From contig JAIXYD010000078.1 in assembly GCA_027490415.1 (NCBI GenBank), forward strand, positions 1 to 6,702: a stretch of 6,702 bases of DNA. The letters are read 5' to 3'. This DNA is from Streptomycetaceae bacterium. GTDB lineage: Bacteria > Actinomycetota > Actinomycetes > Nanopelagicales > Nanopelagicaceae. The position numbers and the translations under genes were made by a program. Below the pieces are notes generated by a model. The model was not told the origin of the DNA. It saw only the letters and a list, made by a program, of their open reading frames with translations, and ran no database searches. Of the stretch, positions 1 to 6,661 are shown in pieces (position 1 is the stretch's first letter; the number at the start of each line of letters is the position of its first letter).

Positions 1-1973
1 CAATGGTGATGGATTGGCACATGTGGATCGATATGCGAGTCCACGAAATTCTTGATGCGCTATCGCTACCGCATCCACTCTATTCACCGACTGCTTGGGT
101 AATTATTGGCCTGACAACACCGTTGATCCTCTTCGTAGCGTGGCCTATCCACCGCGCGGCACTTCGAAACATCAAACATCCAACAATGGATACCTTGATT
201 TCGATGGGATCAATCGCAGCATTTGCGTGGTCCATCTATGCAAATTCGACTGGTGACGGTGAGGTTTACACCGAAGTCGCAGCTGGTGTTCTCTTATTTG
301 TGATCCTCGGTCGCTATTTAGAATCACGCGCCAAGCACCGTGCAAGTAGTGCGCTTACCTCATTGCTTTCACTCAGCGCCAAGGAAGCTACTGTTTTGCG
401 CAATGGGCTTGAGGTACTTATTCCAATTGAACATCTTGTGATTGGTGATGAATTTGTTGTAAAGCCAGGTGCTCGAATTCCTACCGATGGCATCGTGATT
501 TCAGGTAACTCTTCAGTGGATAACTCCATGTTGACCGGTGAATCAATCCCCGTAGAAGTTTCACCAGGATCTGCAGTAATTGGTGCCGCTATGAATAACA
601 ACGGACGCATTATTGTCCGAGCAACTCGGATTGGTAGCGATACTGAACTTGCTCGAATAACAGCGATGGTTGTTGAAGCACAGAGCGCAAAAGCACCTAT
701 TCAACGACTTGCAGATCGAATCTCTGCTGTCTTTGTACCTGTTGTCACAGTCATCGCAATTGGAACATTCTTCCTCTGGTATTACTACCTCGATGCCGTG
801 ATTAACGGCGGCAGCGGAGGCAACGGAGGCTCACTCTCCACTTCAATCTCTGTAGCAATCACTGTTCTTGTGATCGCCTGCCCTTGCGCTCTCGGTTTAG
901 CAACTCCCGTTGCACTCGTTGTCGCATCTGGTCGCGGTGCATCTCGTGGAATTGTTCTACGCAAACCGCACGTTTTAGAGCTAGCAAAAACAGTTGATGT
1001 AGCGGTTCTTGATAAGACCGGAACGCTCACAACTGGTGTCATGAAAGTTAATGACGTACTAATTCCAACGAGTGCGCAGAAAGCTCTAGGAGCCCAGATT
1101 GCAGGCTTCATTAATGAACGAATGATTCTCTCAACAGCTCTCACATTAGAGAGCGCGAATGATCACCCGATTGCAAAATCGATCGCTTCTTATTCCATTT
1201 CACGCGGTGCAACTGCGTTACCTCTTTCAGATTTCACGCAGACACCCGGTTCTGGAGTTGGCGGCCGCATCAAAGTTGGTGACTTTTCACCTGTTGTCTT
1301 GATCGGAACCCCCGAGGCTATTGCACACAGTTCAGTTCCATTTGATGAGCAGATTGTGGCTGGAATAGAGCAGGCACGTTTCCGTGGAGAGAGCGTCTCT
1401 GTACTTGCGTGGGATGGCGTCGCTCTTGCACTCTTTACGACATCAGATGAAGTCAAGGCAGATGCCGCACAGACAATTACTGCACTCATCGATCGTGGAA
1501 TCACACCGTGGCTTGTTACAGGAGATAACAAGGAGAGCGCAACACATATTGCATCCCTTGTCGGAATCCCTGCCAGCAATGTAATTGCTCATACCTTGCC
1601 TCATGAAAAGCTCAAGGTTGTTGAAGATTTCAAGTCACAAGGAAGTACCGTCTTGATGATTGGCGATGGCATTAATGATGCAGCTGCCCTTGCTGCTGCT
1701 GATCTGAGTATTGCAATGGGAACAGGAACAGATTCAGCAATTGGTAGTGCTGATATCACCTTGATGCGCCCGGGGCTCATGGGTGTCATTGATGCACTCA
1801 AATTAGCTACACGCACTCTTAAAACAATTAGGGTAAATCTCGGATGGGCATTTGCCTACAACGTAATCGGAATTCCAATCGCAATTGCTGGTGCGCTCAC
1901 ACCAATGTATGCAGCAGCTGCGATGGCAGCGAGTTCACTTCTTGTAGTAACGAACTCGCTTCGCATACGTTAG
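1..1973 (+). CDS. copA: Copper-exporting P1B-type ATPase, 5'-truncated by the window edge
   Basis: ATP-driven export of Cu(I) across the cytoplasmic membrane. Numbering counts the Met codon at position 3 as residue 1. The frame is open to the window edge, so the true start lies upstream; the expected heavy-metal-binding domain and first transmembrane helix are missing. In order: membrane helices near 31-50, 68-82 and 89-105; the actuator domain with TGE at 178-180; helices near 240-262 and 283-307, the latter with the metal-site CPC at 293-295; phosphorylation motif DKTGT with Asp337; the P1B-specific HP at 388-389; TGDN at 506-509; GDGIND at 554-559; and two final helices. The last helices carry YN (619-620) with Pro625 and MxxSS (Met641, Ser644, Ser645). 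Together with CPC these match the Cu+ subgroup P1B-1. The visible part is intact, with no frameshift. It converges on the DUF4389 gene. The family call is secure; Cu+ over Ag+ specificity and the gene symbol are inferred. Confidence 0.95.
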   Translation, partial: MVMDWHMWIDMRVHEILDALSLPHPLYSPTAWVIIGLTTPLILFVAWPIHRAALRNIKHPTMDTLISMGSIAAFAWSIYANSTGDGEVYTEVAAGVLLFVILGRYLESRAKHRASSALTSLLSLSAKEATVLRNGLEVLIPIEHLVIGDEFVVKPGARIPTDGIVISGNSSVDNSMLTGESIPVEVSPGSAVIGAAMNNNGRIIVRATRIGSDTELARITAMVVEAQSAKAPIQRLADRISAVFVPVVTVIAIGTFFLWYYYLDAVINGGSGGNGGSLSTSISVAITVLVIACPCALGLATPVALVVASGRGASRGIVLRKPHVLELAKTVDVAVLDKTGTLTTGVMKVNDVLIPTSAQKALGAQIAGFINERMILSTALTLESANDHPIAKSIASYSISRGATALPLSDFTQTPGSGVGGRIKVGDFSPVVLIGTPEAIAHSSVPFDEQIVAGIEQARFRGESVSVLAWDGVALALFTTSDEVKADAAQTITALIDRGITPWLVTGDNKESATHIASLVGIPASNVIAHTLPHEKLKVVEDFKSQGSTVLMIGDGINDAAALAAADLSIAMGTGTDSAIGSADITLMRPGLMGVIDALKLATRTLKTIRVNLGWAFAYNVIGIPIAIAGALTPMYAAAAMAASSLLVVTNSLRIR

Positions 1974-2004
1974 ATTCTCGAAGCTGCGAACTCGCTTCGC
2001 ATAC
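1951..2004 (+). repeat. 18-base direct repeat duplicating the 3' end of the ATPase gene
   Basis: The 18-mer cgaactcgcttcgcatac occurs at 1951-1968 and again, without mismatch, at 1987-2004, separated by 18 bases. The first copy encodes the ATPase tail NSLRI before Arg and TAG (1971-1973). The offset is 36 bases, so the second copy is in the same frame and would again read NSLRI, then His and TGA (2007-2009), directly abutting the opposing gene's stop. The sequence cgaagc at 1979-1984 can pair with gcttcg in either copy (1958-1963 or 1994-1999), giving two mutually exclusive 6-bp hairpins. No T-tract follows, so a terminator role is only a possibility. Confidence 0.85.
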
Positions 2005-2009
2005 ACTGA

Positions 2010-2618
2010 TTAGCTCTTAAGGCTAAAGCTCGGATATTCATCAGTGACGAGTAGCCAGGCATAACCCTGCACTCGATTCCAATAACGAACAGTTCCGATA
2101 GCAATCTCTGCCGCCCACTGTGGGTACTTTCCAGTCAAAGATGTAATTACCCATGCAAGCACAGTCGCAATGATTGTCATGAGTAGGTAAATCAAACCCA
2201 CGAAATACAACGGGATTGCTAGGAACCATTTGATCAGTGGCAGACCGCGATTGAGTTTGGCACCACCCTCAACATCGGGAAATAGAACTGCAACACGAGG
2301 GTTACGTTCAATCGAAGGGTAGTCATCATTGAGCAGGAAGAGATAGGCGAAGAGGCGGGTCTCAAGCTCAACGAGGGCATGGTTAAAGCTCAGGACATAG
2401 CTTGGATAGATTCCACGGAAAAGAATTGCAAGAAATGTTGGCAGAACAATAAATCCTGTCGCACCCAACGCTGCCGTCGAATCATCTGAAAAGGCGCTAG
2501 GGGTAAAGCTGGTTACAAATATCAGGACCGGCATGACAATGATTCCGCGCCAGAAAACGGTTGCACGATTGCGATTCTCTAGATCGATTGCGATGGTCGT
2601 GGTTACTTGATTGCTCAC
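2010..2618 (-). CDS. DUF4389 family integral membrane protein with two homologous halves
   Basis: A 202-residue membrane protein of unknown function. Hydrophobic segments lie near 22-40, 50-68 and 127-160, the last long enough for a helical hairpin. The DUF4389 signature appears twice. The first half has G-I-Y-P at 69-72 and RLFAYLFLLNDDYPSIE at 88-104. The second has G-K-Y-P at 163-166 and RVQGYAWLLVTDEYPSFSL at 182-200. The period is about 94 residues, so the protein looks like an internal duplication, as known for this family. The start is GTG at 2616-2618, chosen because GAGGAG (complement of 2624-2629) sits five bases upstream. A TAnnnT -10-like TACACT (complement of 2655-2660) could give it its own promoter, but the matching -35 is poor; read-through from the tRNA gene is the alternative. 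It ends 36 bases from the convergent ATPase gene. The family call comes from motif recall; no function is claimed. Confidence 0.85.
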   Translation of the reverse strand: MSNQVTTTIAIDLENRNRATVFWRGIIVMPVLIFVTSFTPSAFSDDSTAALGATGFIVLPTFLAILFRGIYPSYVLSFNHALVELETRLFAYLFLLNDDYPSIERNPRVAVLFPDVEGGAKLNRGLPLIKWFLAIPLYFVGLIYLLMTIIATVLAWVITSLTGKYPQWAAEIAIGTVRYWNRVQGYAWLLVTDEYPSFSLKS

Positions 2619-2623
2619 GTGTG

Positions 2624-2629
2624 CTCCTC
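2624..2629 (-). promoter_or_regulatory. Ribosome binding site of the DUF4389 gene
   Basis: The minus strand reads GAGGAG here, five bases before the GTG codon at 2616-2618. This strong Shine-Dalgarno sequence decides in favour of the GTG start. Confidence 0.75.
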
Positions 2630-2659
2630 TTGAACTCTTGCTTGCCTGATGAAAAGTGT

Positions 2660-2694
2660 ATGGCCCGAGAGGTTCGTAGAACCTTTCAGGCCAT
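2660..2694 (-). terminator. Strong hairpin downstream of tRNA-fMet, possible terminator or processing stem
   Basis: A 35-base imperfect inverted repeat. On the minus strand an outer arm ATGGCCTGA pairs with TCGGGCCAT (one G-U pair), then comes one A/C mismatch, then AGGTTC pairs with GAACCT around a three-base loop TAC. It lies 11 bases beyond the tRNA 3' end, in the tRNA's direction of transcription. The sequence after it is ACACTTTTC, so the T-run is short and offset, which makes a classic Rho-independent terminator uncertain. The plus-strand transcript would also fold, with one C-A mismatch and a G-U pair, but has no T-run after it. A 3'-processing or stabilising stem is an alternative reading. 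Confidence 0.55.
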
Positions 2695-2702
2695 TCACGT
2701 AC

Positions 2703-2779
<77 letters not shown>

Positions 2780-2790
2780 TCGGTAGAGCA

Positions 2791-2819
2791 ATCCTAATCG
2801 TAGGCAGGTAAACCACCAA
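2791..2819 (-). promoter_or_regulatory. Probable promoter of tRNA-fMet
   Basis: On the minus strand a -35-like TTGGTG (complement of 2814-2819) is followed after exactly 17 bases by TAGGAT (complement of 2791-2796), which fits the actinobacterial TAnnnT -10. The tRNA 5' end lies 11 bases past the -10, predicting a leader of only about five bases. Spacing and position support it, but it is read by eye and the -35 is only a partial match. Confidence 0.55.
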
Positions 2820-2826
2820 ATTGAGA

Positions 2827-2844
2827 AGTAATTACCTAATTACT
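2827..2844. repeat. Perfect AT-rich dyad over the UPF0182 stop codon
   Basis: The sequence agtaattacctaattact has perfect 8-base arms around a two-base centre. It covers the TAG stop of the UPF0182 gene (2836-2838) and ends eight bases upstream of the predicted -35 of tRNA-fMet. The shape is operator-like, but the arms are almost pure A/T and no T-run follows, so it could be an upstream-element-like patch, a weak stem at the 3' end of the operon message, or chance. Confidence 0.5.
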
Positions 2845-5637
2845 CTGTGCATTTGCAGCAGCATCAAGGGCGGATTTCAATCGCTTCTGTGCGCGATCGT
2901 ATGCAGCGAAATCGCCCTTTGCGAGAGCTGCTAATCCATCCTTGTACGCAGCAATTGCACTTGCAATTGCACTTGCTGCATTAGATGAAGATCCACCTGC
3001 ATCAACGTTTCCGCCACCTGCTTGCGTTCCGGAATTTCCACCGAAGACTTGATCGAGAGCACCCTTAAGAGTGTCATCAAAACCAATTTGATCTCCGAAT
3101 GAGACGAGAACTTTCTGCAGCAATGGATATGCAGCAGCGTTTGATGTCGCTCTTACATATACAGGCTGCACATACAAGAGACCATTTCCAACAGGAAGTG
3201 TCAGCAAGTTTCCAAGAACTACATCAGATCCACCCTGACGCAAGAGCGAAAGTGAATTCGCAACTTCTGGCTTGGCTTCAAAGTTCGAGGCAACCTGTGA
3301 AGGGCCTGCAACGTTTGTGCTTCGAGGTAACTGTAGAACAGTCATCTTTCCGTAGTCGGGTCCGTTAGTTGAATTCACAACAGCAAATGCTGAAAGGTTT
3401 TCACGACCACCGCGAGGTACAAACGGAGTTGTCAATGAGAACGCTGGCTCCTTGGCACCTGGCATCTGAAGTGTCAGATAGTAAGGAGGTTGTGCTGCAG
3501 CGTTGGCACCGAATGTTGATGGGTCACGTGGCACGCGCCAGAAATCCTGTCCACCGTAGAAGGCATCAGAAGTCTTGACGTGATACGAACTCAACACATC
3601 GCGTTGAACTCTGAAGAGATCTTCAGGGTAACGAACGTGATCAAGAAGCTGAGCAGACATCTTGCTCTTTGGAGTCACAGTTCCTGGGAAGGCCTTCATC
3701 CATGTAGCAAGGATTGGATCCTTCTCATCCCACTGGTACAAGGTGACAGTGCCATCGTAGGCATCAACTGTTGCCTTTACAGAGTTACGGATGTAGTTCA
3801 CATTTCTATTTGCTTGGGCAGTGACCGCTGCTGAATTTGCAGTGAGTGCATCTGTTGTAGCAGTAGAGAGAGTAGTTGTCTGTGAATATGGATAGCTTGA
3901 ACTTGTTGTGTAGCCATCGATGATCCACTGGATGCGACCATCAACGATCGCTGGATATGGATCTCCATCAAGAGTGAGCCATGGGGCAACTTTTGCAACG
4001 CGATCACGAGGATTACGTTCAAAGAGAATCTTTGAATCCTTGTTAATCAAACTTGAGAGCAGAATGCGCTGCTCTTGATACTTGATCGCAAAGAGCAACT
4101 TATTGAGTGTGCTTCCAACTGGAACGCCACCCTTACCTGAGTAGGTAACATTCTTTTGACCGTTTGGTGAATTGTCATCTGGATAATCGAATTCGACTGG
4201 ATTATCAGTCTTCACGCCACCGATGATTGAGTAGTCAGGGACGTTCTCACCAAAGTAGATTCGAGGTTCAAACTCGCCAAGACCCTTTGTTGATGGGAGA
4301 TCGCCGACAGCAAATGTTGGCTTTCCATCAACGTCACGCGAATTACCAAAGGCTGCAACGAATCCGAAACCATGTGTGTATACAAGGTGATCGTTAATCC
4401 AGTTACGGCTTGGGTTTCCTTCAATGTTGAGTTCGCGTACCGCAACGATTGTGTCGCGAGAAACTCCGTTAACTTTGTAACGATCGACATCGAGTGATTC
4501 TGGGAATGTGTAATAAGGCTTGATCTGCTGGAGCTGACGGAATGTTGCTGAGAGAACATTCGGATCCATCAAACGGATATTTGCAATTGTCGCTGCATCG
4601 TTGGCGAGCTGTCCCGCATTCGTTGTCAGCGTTGCATCGTAATCCTGCATGACCACGTTATCGATACCGTAGGCAGCGCGGGTAGAGTCAATATTTCGCT
4701 GAATAAATGGCGCTTCCTTTGATGATTCAGATGGCTTAACCGTGAACTGCTGAATCGCCGCTGGGTAGATTCCAGCGATAAGTACGGAAGAGATAACAAG
4801 TAGAGCGGTACCGGCTGTTGGAAGAAGCCATGAACGGCGCACGATATTTGCAAAGAAGAGGAACGCACATACAAGTGCGATAGCCGCCAAGATTGCCTTT
4901 GCTGGAAGAAGAGCGTTGACGTCGGTATATGTCATACCAGTAATCAAGCGATTTTCTTTGAGGGCGAGTGCGTAGCGGTCATACCAATATGCAACGGCCT
5001 TGAGCAAGACAAGGAAACCTAGGAGCACAGAGATCTGAACACGTGCGGCAGTTGTTGTGCGTTGCGTTGGTGCTTGCGGACGAATTCCACCATAGAGATA
5101 GTGAACACCAACAGCGGCAACAGCAGAGATAAGTACGAGAGAAATTCCCCAGCTGATGAGGGCTTGATACACCGGCAACTTAAAGGTGAAGAAAGAGATA
5201 TCTAAACCGAACTGTGGGTCGGTCACACCAAATGGTGTTGCATTTCTAAATTGCAGCCAAGTTGACCAGAAGACTGCTCCTGAACTTCCACCGAAGTAGA
5301 CAAGTGCTGCTGCGATGCCAAGAAATACCCAGCGGCGAATCGGTTCGATCTGTGCGCGGTAACGCTCGAGATTGTCTGCCTCGACTGTCATCGGAACATA
5401 GAGAGGTCTGCGGCGATAAGCAATAAATATATTTGCGCTAATGAAGAGTGAGGTAAGGAGACCAACAACTACAAAGAGTGTGATCTTGGTGGTGAGAACC
5501 GTGCTCCAGACTGATGTAAATCCAACAGATTTAAACCAGAGCCAATCGATGTAGAAACCACTTGAGCTAACTACTAGGGCTCCAAGCAGAACGATGATAC
5601 CGATGGTGATATTGAGCGGTTTGCGCAGTTGATTCAT
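2836..5637 (-). CDS. UPF0182 family large membrane protein
   Basis: A 933-residue protein of the UPF0182 family (PF03699), close to full length for actinobacterial members; its biochemical role is unknown. Seven predicted membrane helices lie near 8-30, 50-73, 102-120, 155-182, 200-217, 246-265 and 272-292. A large extracytoplasmic region of roughly 640 residues follows. Family signatures include FYIDWLWFKSVGF (28-40), DPQFGLDISFFTFKLP (140-155), APFIQRNIDSTRAAYG (309-324), NWINDHLVYTHGFG (412-425), DGDPYPAIVDGRIQWIIDGY (557-576) and YIRNSVKATVDAYDG (615-629). The tail has a Gly/Ser-rich linker (about 866-886) and a helical end (about 887-930) with the KGDFAAYDRAQKRL pattern seen in relatives. 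The ATG at 5635-5637 overlaps the protease stop as ATGA; an in-frame TAG just upstream excludes an earlier start. It is last in the operon. Mycobacterium tuberculosis keeps the same pair as Rv3194c/Rv3193c, which suggests the two products work together. Confidence 0.93.
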   Translation of the reverse strand: MNQLRKPLNITIGIIVLLGALVVSSSGFYIDWLWFKSVGFTSVWSTVLTTKITLFVVVGLLTSLFISANIFIAYRRRPLYVPMTVEADNLERYRAQIEPIRRWVFLGIAAALVYFGGSSGAVFWSTWLQFRNATPFGVTDPQFGLDISFFTFKLPVYQALISWGISLVLISAVAAVGVHYLYGGIRPQAPTQRTTTAARVQISVLLGFLVLLKAVAYWYDRYALALKENRLITGMTYTDVNALLPAKAILAAIALVCAFLFFANIVRRSWLLPTAGTALLVISSVLIAGIYPAAIQQFTVKPSESSKEAPFIQRNIDSTRAAYGIDNVVMQDYDATLTTNAGQLANDAATIANIRLMDPNVLSATFRQLQQIKPYYTFPESLDVDRYKVNGVSRDTIVAVRELNIEGNPSRNWINDHLVYTHGFGFVAAFGNSRDVDGKPTFAVGDLPSTKGLGEFEPRIYFGENVPDYSIIGGVKTDNPVEFDYPDDNSPNGQKNVTYSGKGGVPVGSTLNKLLFAIKYQEQRILLSSLINKDSKILFERNPRDRVAKVAPWLTLDGDPYPAIVDGRIQWIIDGYTTSSSYPYSQTTTLSTATTDALTANSAAVTAQANRNVNYIRNSVKATVDAYDGTVTLYQWDEKDPILATWMKAFPGTVTPKSKMSAQLLDHVRYPEDLFRVQRDVLSSYHVKTSDAFYGGQDFWRVPRDPSTFGANAAAQPPYYLTLQMPGAKEPAFSLTTPFVPRGGRENLSAFAVVNSTNGPDYGKMTVLQLPRSTNVAGPSQVASNFEAKPEVANSLSLLRQGGSDVVLGNLLTLPVGNGLLYVQPVYVRATSNAAAYPLLQKVLVSFGDQIGFDDTLKGALDQVFGGNSGTQAGGGNVDAGGSSSNAASAIASAIAAYKDGLAALAKGDFAAYDRAQKRLKSALDAAANAQSN
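2951..2974 (-). repeat. Two tandem copies of a 12-base unit inside the UPF0182 gene
   Basis: The plus-strand unit gcaattgcactt is present twice in a row without mismatch. On the coding strand it gives two copies of S-A-I-A (about residues 889-896) at the junction of the Gly/Ser linker and the C-terminal helix. The unit is a multiple of three, so slippage here would lengthen or shorten the helix without breaking the frame. Confidence 0.8.
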
Positions 5638-5643
5638 GCTCCT
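5634..5643 (-). promoter_or_regulatory. ATGA overlap and very close ribosome binding site for the UPF0182 gene
   Basis: The protease TGA (5634-5636) and the UPF0182 ATG (5635-5637) share four bases. The only Shine-Dalgarno match, AGGAG (complement of 5639-5643), stands just one base from the ATG, much tighter than usual. The arrangement points to termination-reinitiation by the ribosome finishing the protease gene. Confidence 0.6.
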
Positions 5644-6419
5644 AAACTATCGCAACCCTTAGGACTCTTCGAATTCAGCGCCGCTACAGCCTCATCAATA
5701 GTGGCCACAGCGGCCACGGTGATGCCTTCAGGTATAGAAGAAAGTTCTGAACAATTGGCGGCAGGGGCGAGGAAGAGGTCTGCGCCGGCTCGCTTAGCAG
5801 CCACGATCTTCTCTTCAATCCCTCCGATCGCTCCAATCGAACCATCCTTTTCAATTGTGCCAGTGCCAGCGATCGATCGCCCCTTGAGAATATTTTCTTT
5901 GGTGAGCATTTCGATAATTGCCAATGTAAAGATCATGCCGCCACTTGGCCCACCGGTTCGCTTTACTGCAATTGAAATATCTTGCGGGGTGAGTTTTTCA
6001 AATCCGCGATCTGGATAAGTTCGCACAAGATAATCAAGTGCGACGGTCCGCGCATAATCTTGTGAACCCTTCATCTCTGCCTTTGATTGTTTCTCTTCTT
6101 CTTCAAGAGTTACTCCAGGTGGATAAATCACACTCGTTGGTAGAACAACTTGATCGGTACGCACCCATCGGTAGAGCATCTCAACGCCAGGAACATAAGA
6201 GCCAGGGGCTGTAATGCGAATTGTGAGTAGATAGAACTGGCCATCGATGGGATAACTGGTGGCTTTACTATCTTTGGGAAGCGAAACAATCTCAGGAAAA
6301 ATTCCTTGCGGTGTTCCGGGTGCGATTGCGACAAATTGAAGTGGTGAGAGAAAAGCTGCTGTAAAAAAGAGTGTGACTAGCGCTCTTGAAAACCGGGGAA
6401 GGCGAGAAAAACGTAACAC
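5634..6419 (-). CDS. Secreted or membrane-anchored Lon-like (S16) serine protease, apparently without a PDZ domain
   Basis: A 261-residue protein with an N-terminal signal or anchor segment (about 12-33) after a basic start, then a Lon proteolytic (peptidase S16) domain in its C-terminal half. The catalytic Ser/Lys dyad is visible: Ser159 in GGPSGGM and Lys204 in GGIEEKI, 45 residues apart, close to the spacing in Lon. Other family marks are SVIYPPG (96-102), IAGTGTIEKDGSIGAIGG (183-200) and LAPAANC (217-223). Actinobacterial relatives such as Rv3194c, and Bacillus YlbL, have a PDZ domain of about 90 residues before GGPS; here only about 35 residues separate the conserved helix (118-131) from Ser159's motif. 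The frame is continuous, so this looks like a clean domain loss. The GTG start (6417-6419) lies five bases after the upstream gene's stop and has only a weak Shine-Dalgarno, so coupled translation is likely. Substrates are unknown; a role in envelope protein turnover is inference. Confidence 0.88.
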   Translation of the reverse strand: MLRFSRLPRFSRALVTLFFTAAFLSPLQFVAIAPGTPQGIFPEIVSLPKDSKATSYPIDGQFYLLTIRITAPGSYVPGVEMLYRWVRTDQVVLPTSVIYPPGVTLEEEEKQSKAEMKGSQDYARTVALDYLVRTYPDRGFEKLTPQDISIAVKRTGGPSGGMIFTLAIIEMLTKENILKGRSIAGTGTIEKDGSIGAIGGIEEKIVAAKRAGADLFLAPAANCSELSSIPEGITVAAVATIDEAVAALNSKSPKGCDSLGA

Positions 6420-6424
6420 GCGAC

Positions 6425-6649
6425 TTACTTTTCTCGTCCTTGCAAATCCTTGGGGTTCTCCTCTTTGAAAGTGACAGTCTCAGCTTCTCTAAATGCCCCT
6501 TGGAATTTCTGAAATTGACTGACCGAACGCGTGGTCTCGGTTTCGTACTTATCCTTAAATTGGGTGACCCAGAGGACATATCCGAGAGCGCCGATTAGTC
6601 CAGCGGCGGGAACTACCCACCAAATGAGCGCTAGGAATGCATTGGACAT
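6425..6649 (-). CDS. Small single-span membrane protein, first visible gene of the operon
   Basis: A 74-residue protein I cannot assign to a named family. From ATG at 6647-6649, residues about 4-31 are one hydrophobic helix with a WW pair. A charged tail follows: KDKYETET, then a probably helical QFQKFQGAF segment, ending in a very polar KEENPKDLQGREK. The layout resembles short, membrane-anchored proteins common in actinobacteria, with the tail probably cytoplasmic. It ends five bases before the protease start, so it is very likely co-transcribed with the protease and UPF0182 genes. The ATG was chosen because TACGCT lies six bases ahead of it, which fits a leaderless start, and because the helix then begins at once. 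A GTG at 6680-6682 would give 85 residues with an extra basic N-terminus and cannot be excluded. Confidence 0.7.
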   Translation of the reverse strand: MSNAFLALIWWVVPAAGLIGALGYVLWVTQFKDKYETETTRSVSQFQKFQGAFREAETVTFKEENPKDLQGREK

Positions 6650-6655
6650 CCCCCT

Positions 6656-6661
6656 AGCGTA
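6656..6661 (-). promoter_or_regulatory. Candidate -10 element for a leaderless operon transcript
   Basis: The minus strand reads TACGCT (TAnnnT), then six bases AGGGGG, then the ATG at 6647-6649. This puts the expected transcription start on or next to the A of the ATG, the classic layout of actinobacterial leaderless messages. No good -35 was seen 16-18 bases upstream. The G-run could instead act as a very close Shine-Dalgarno, in which case the promoter lies outside the window. Confidence 0.35.

Noticed and set aside
780..840. Gly/Ser-rich codon run (NGGSGGNGGS) in the ATPase as a possible insertion
   Set aside because: It lies in the short extracytoplasmic loop before the CPC helix, where length and composition vary freely in this family.
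314..1816. Several minus-strand open frames opposite the copper ATPase, and a plus-strand one at 1384-1584
   Set aside because: All lie inside an intact, motif-rich ATPase frame and show compositional shadow sequence only.
3099..3834. Three consecutive plus-strand open frames opposite UPF0182
   Set aside because: They lack recognisable motifs or ribosome sites, and the minus-strand frame shows clear family signatures throughout.
5629..6018. Plus-strand open frame of 129 codons opposite the protease gene
   Set aside because: It is the antisense shadow of the S16 domain coding region, with no start context or recognisable domain.
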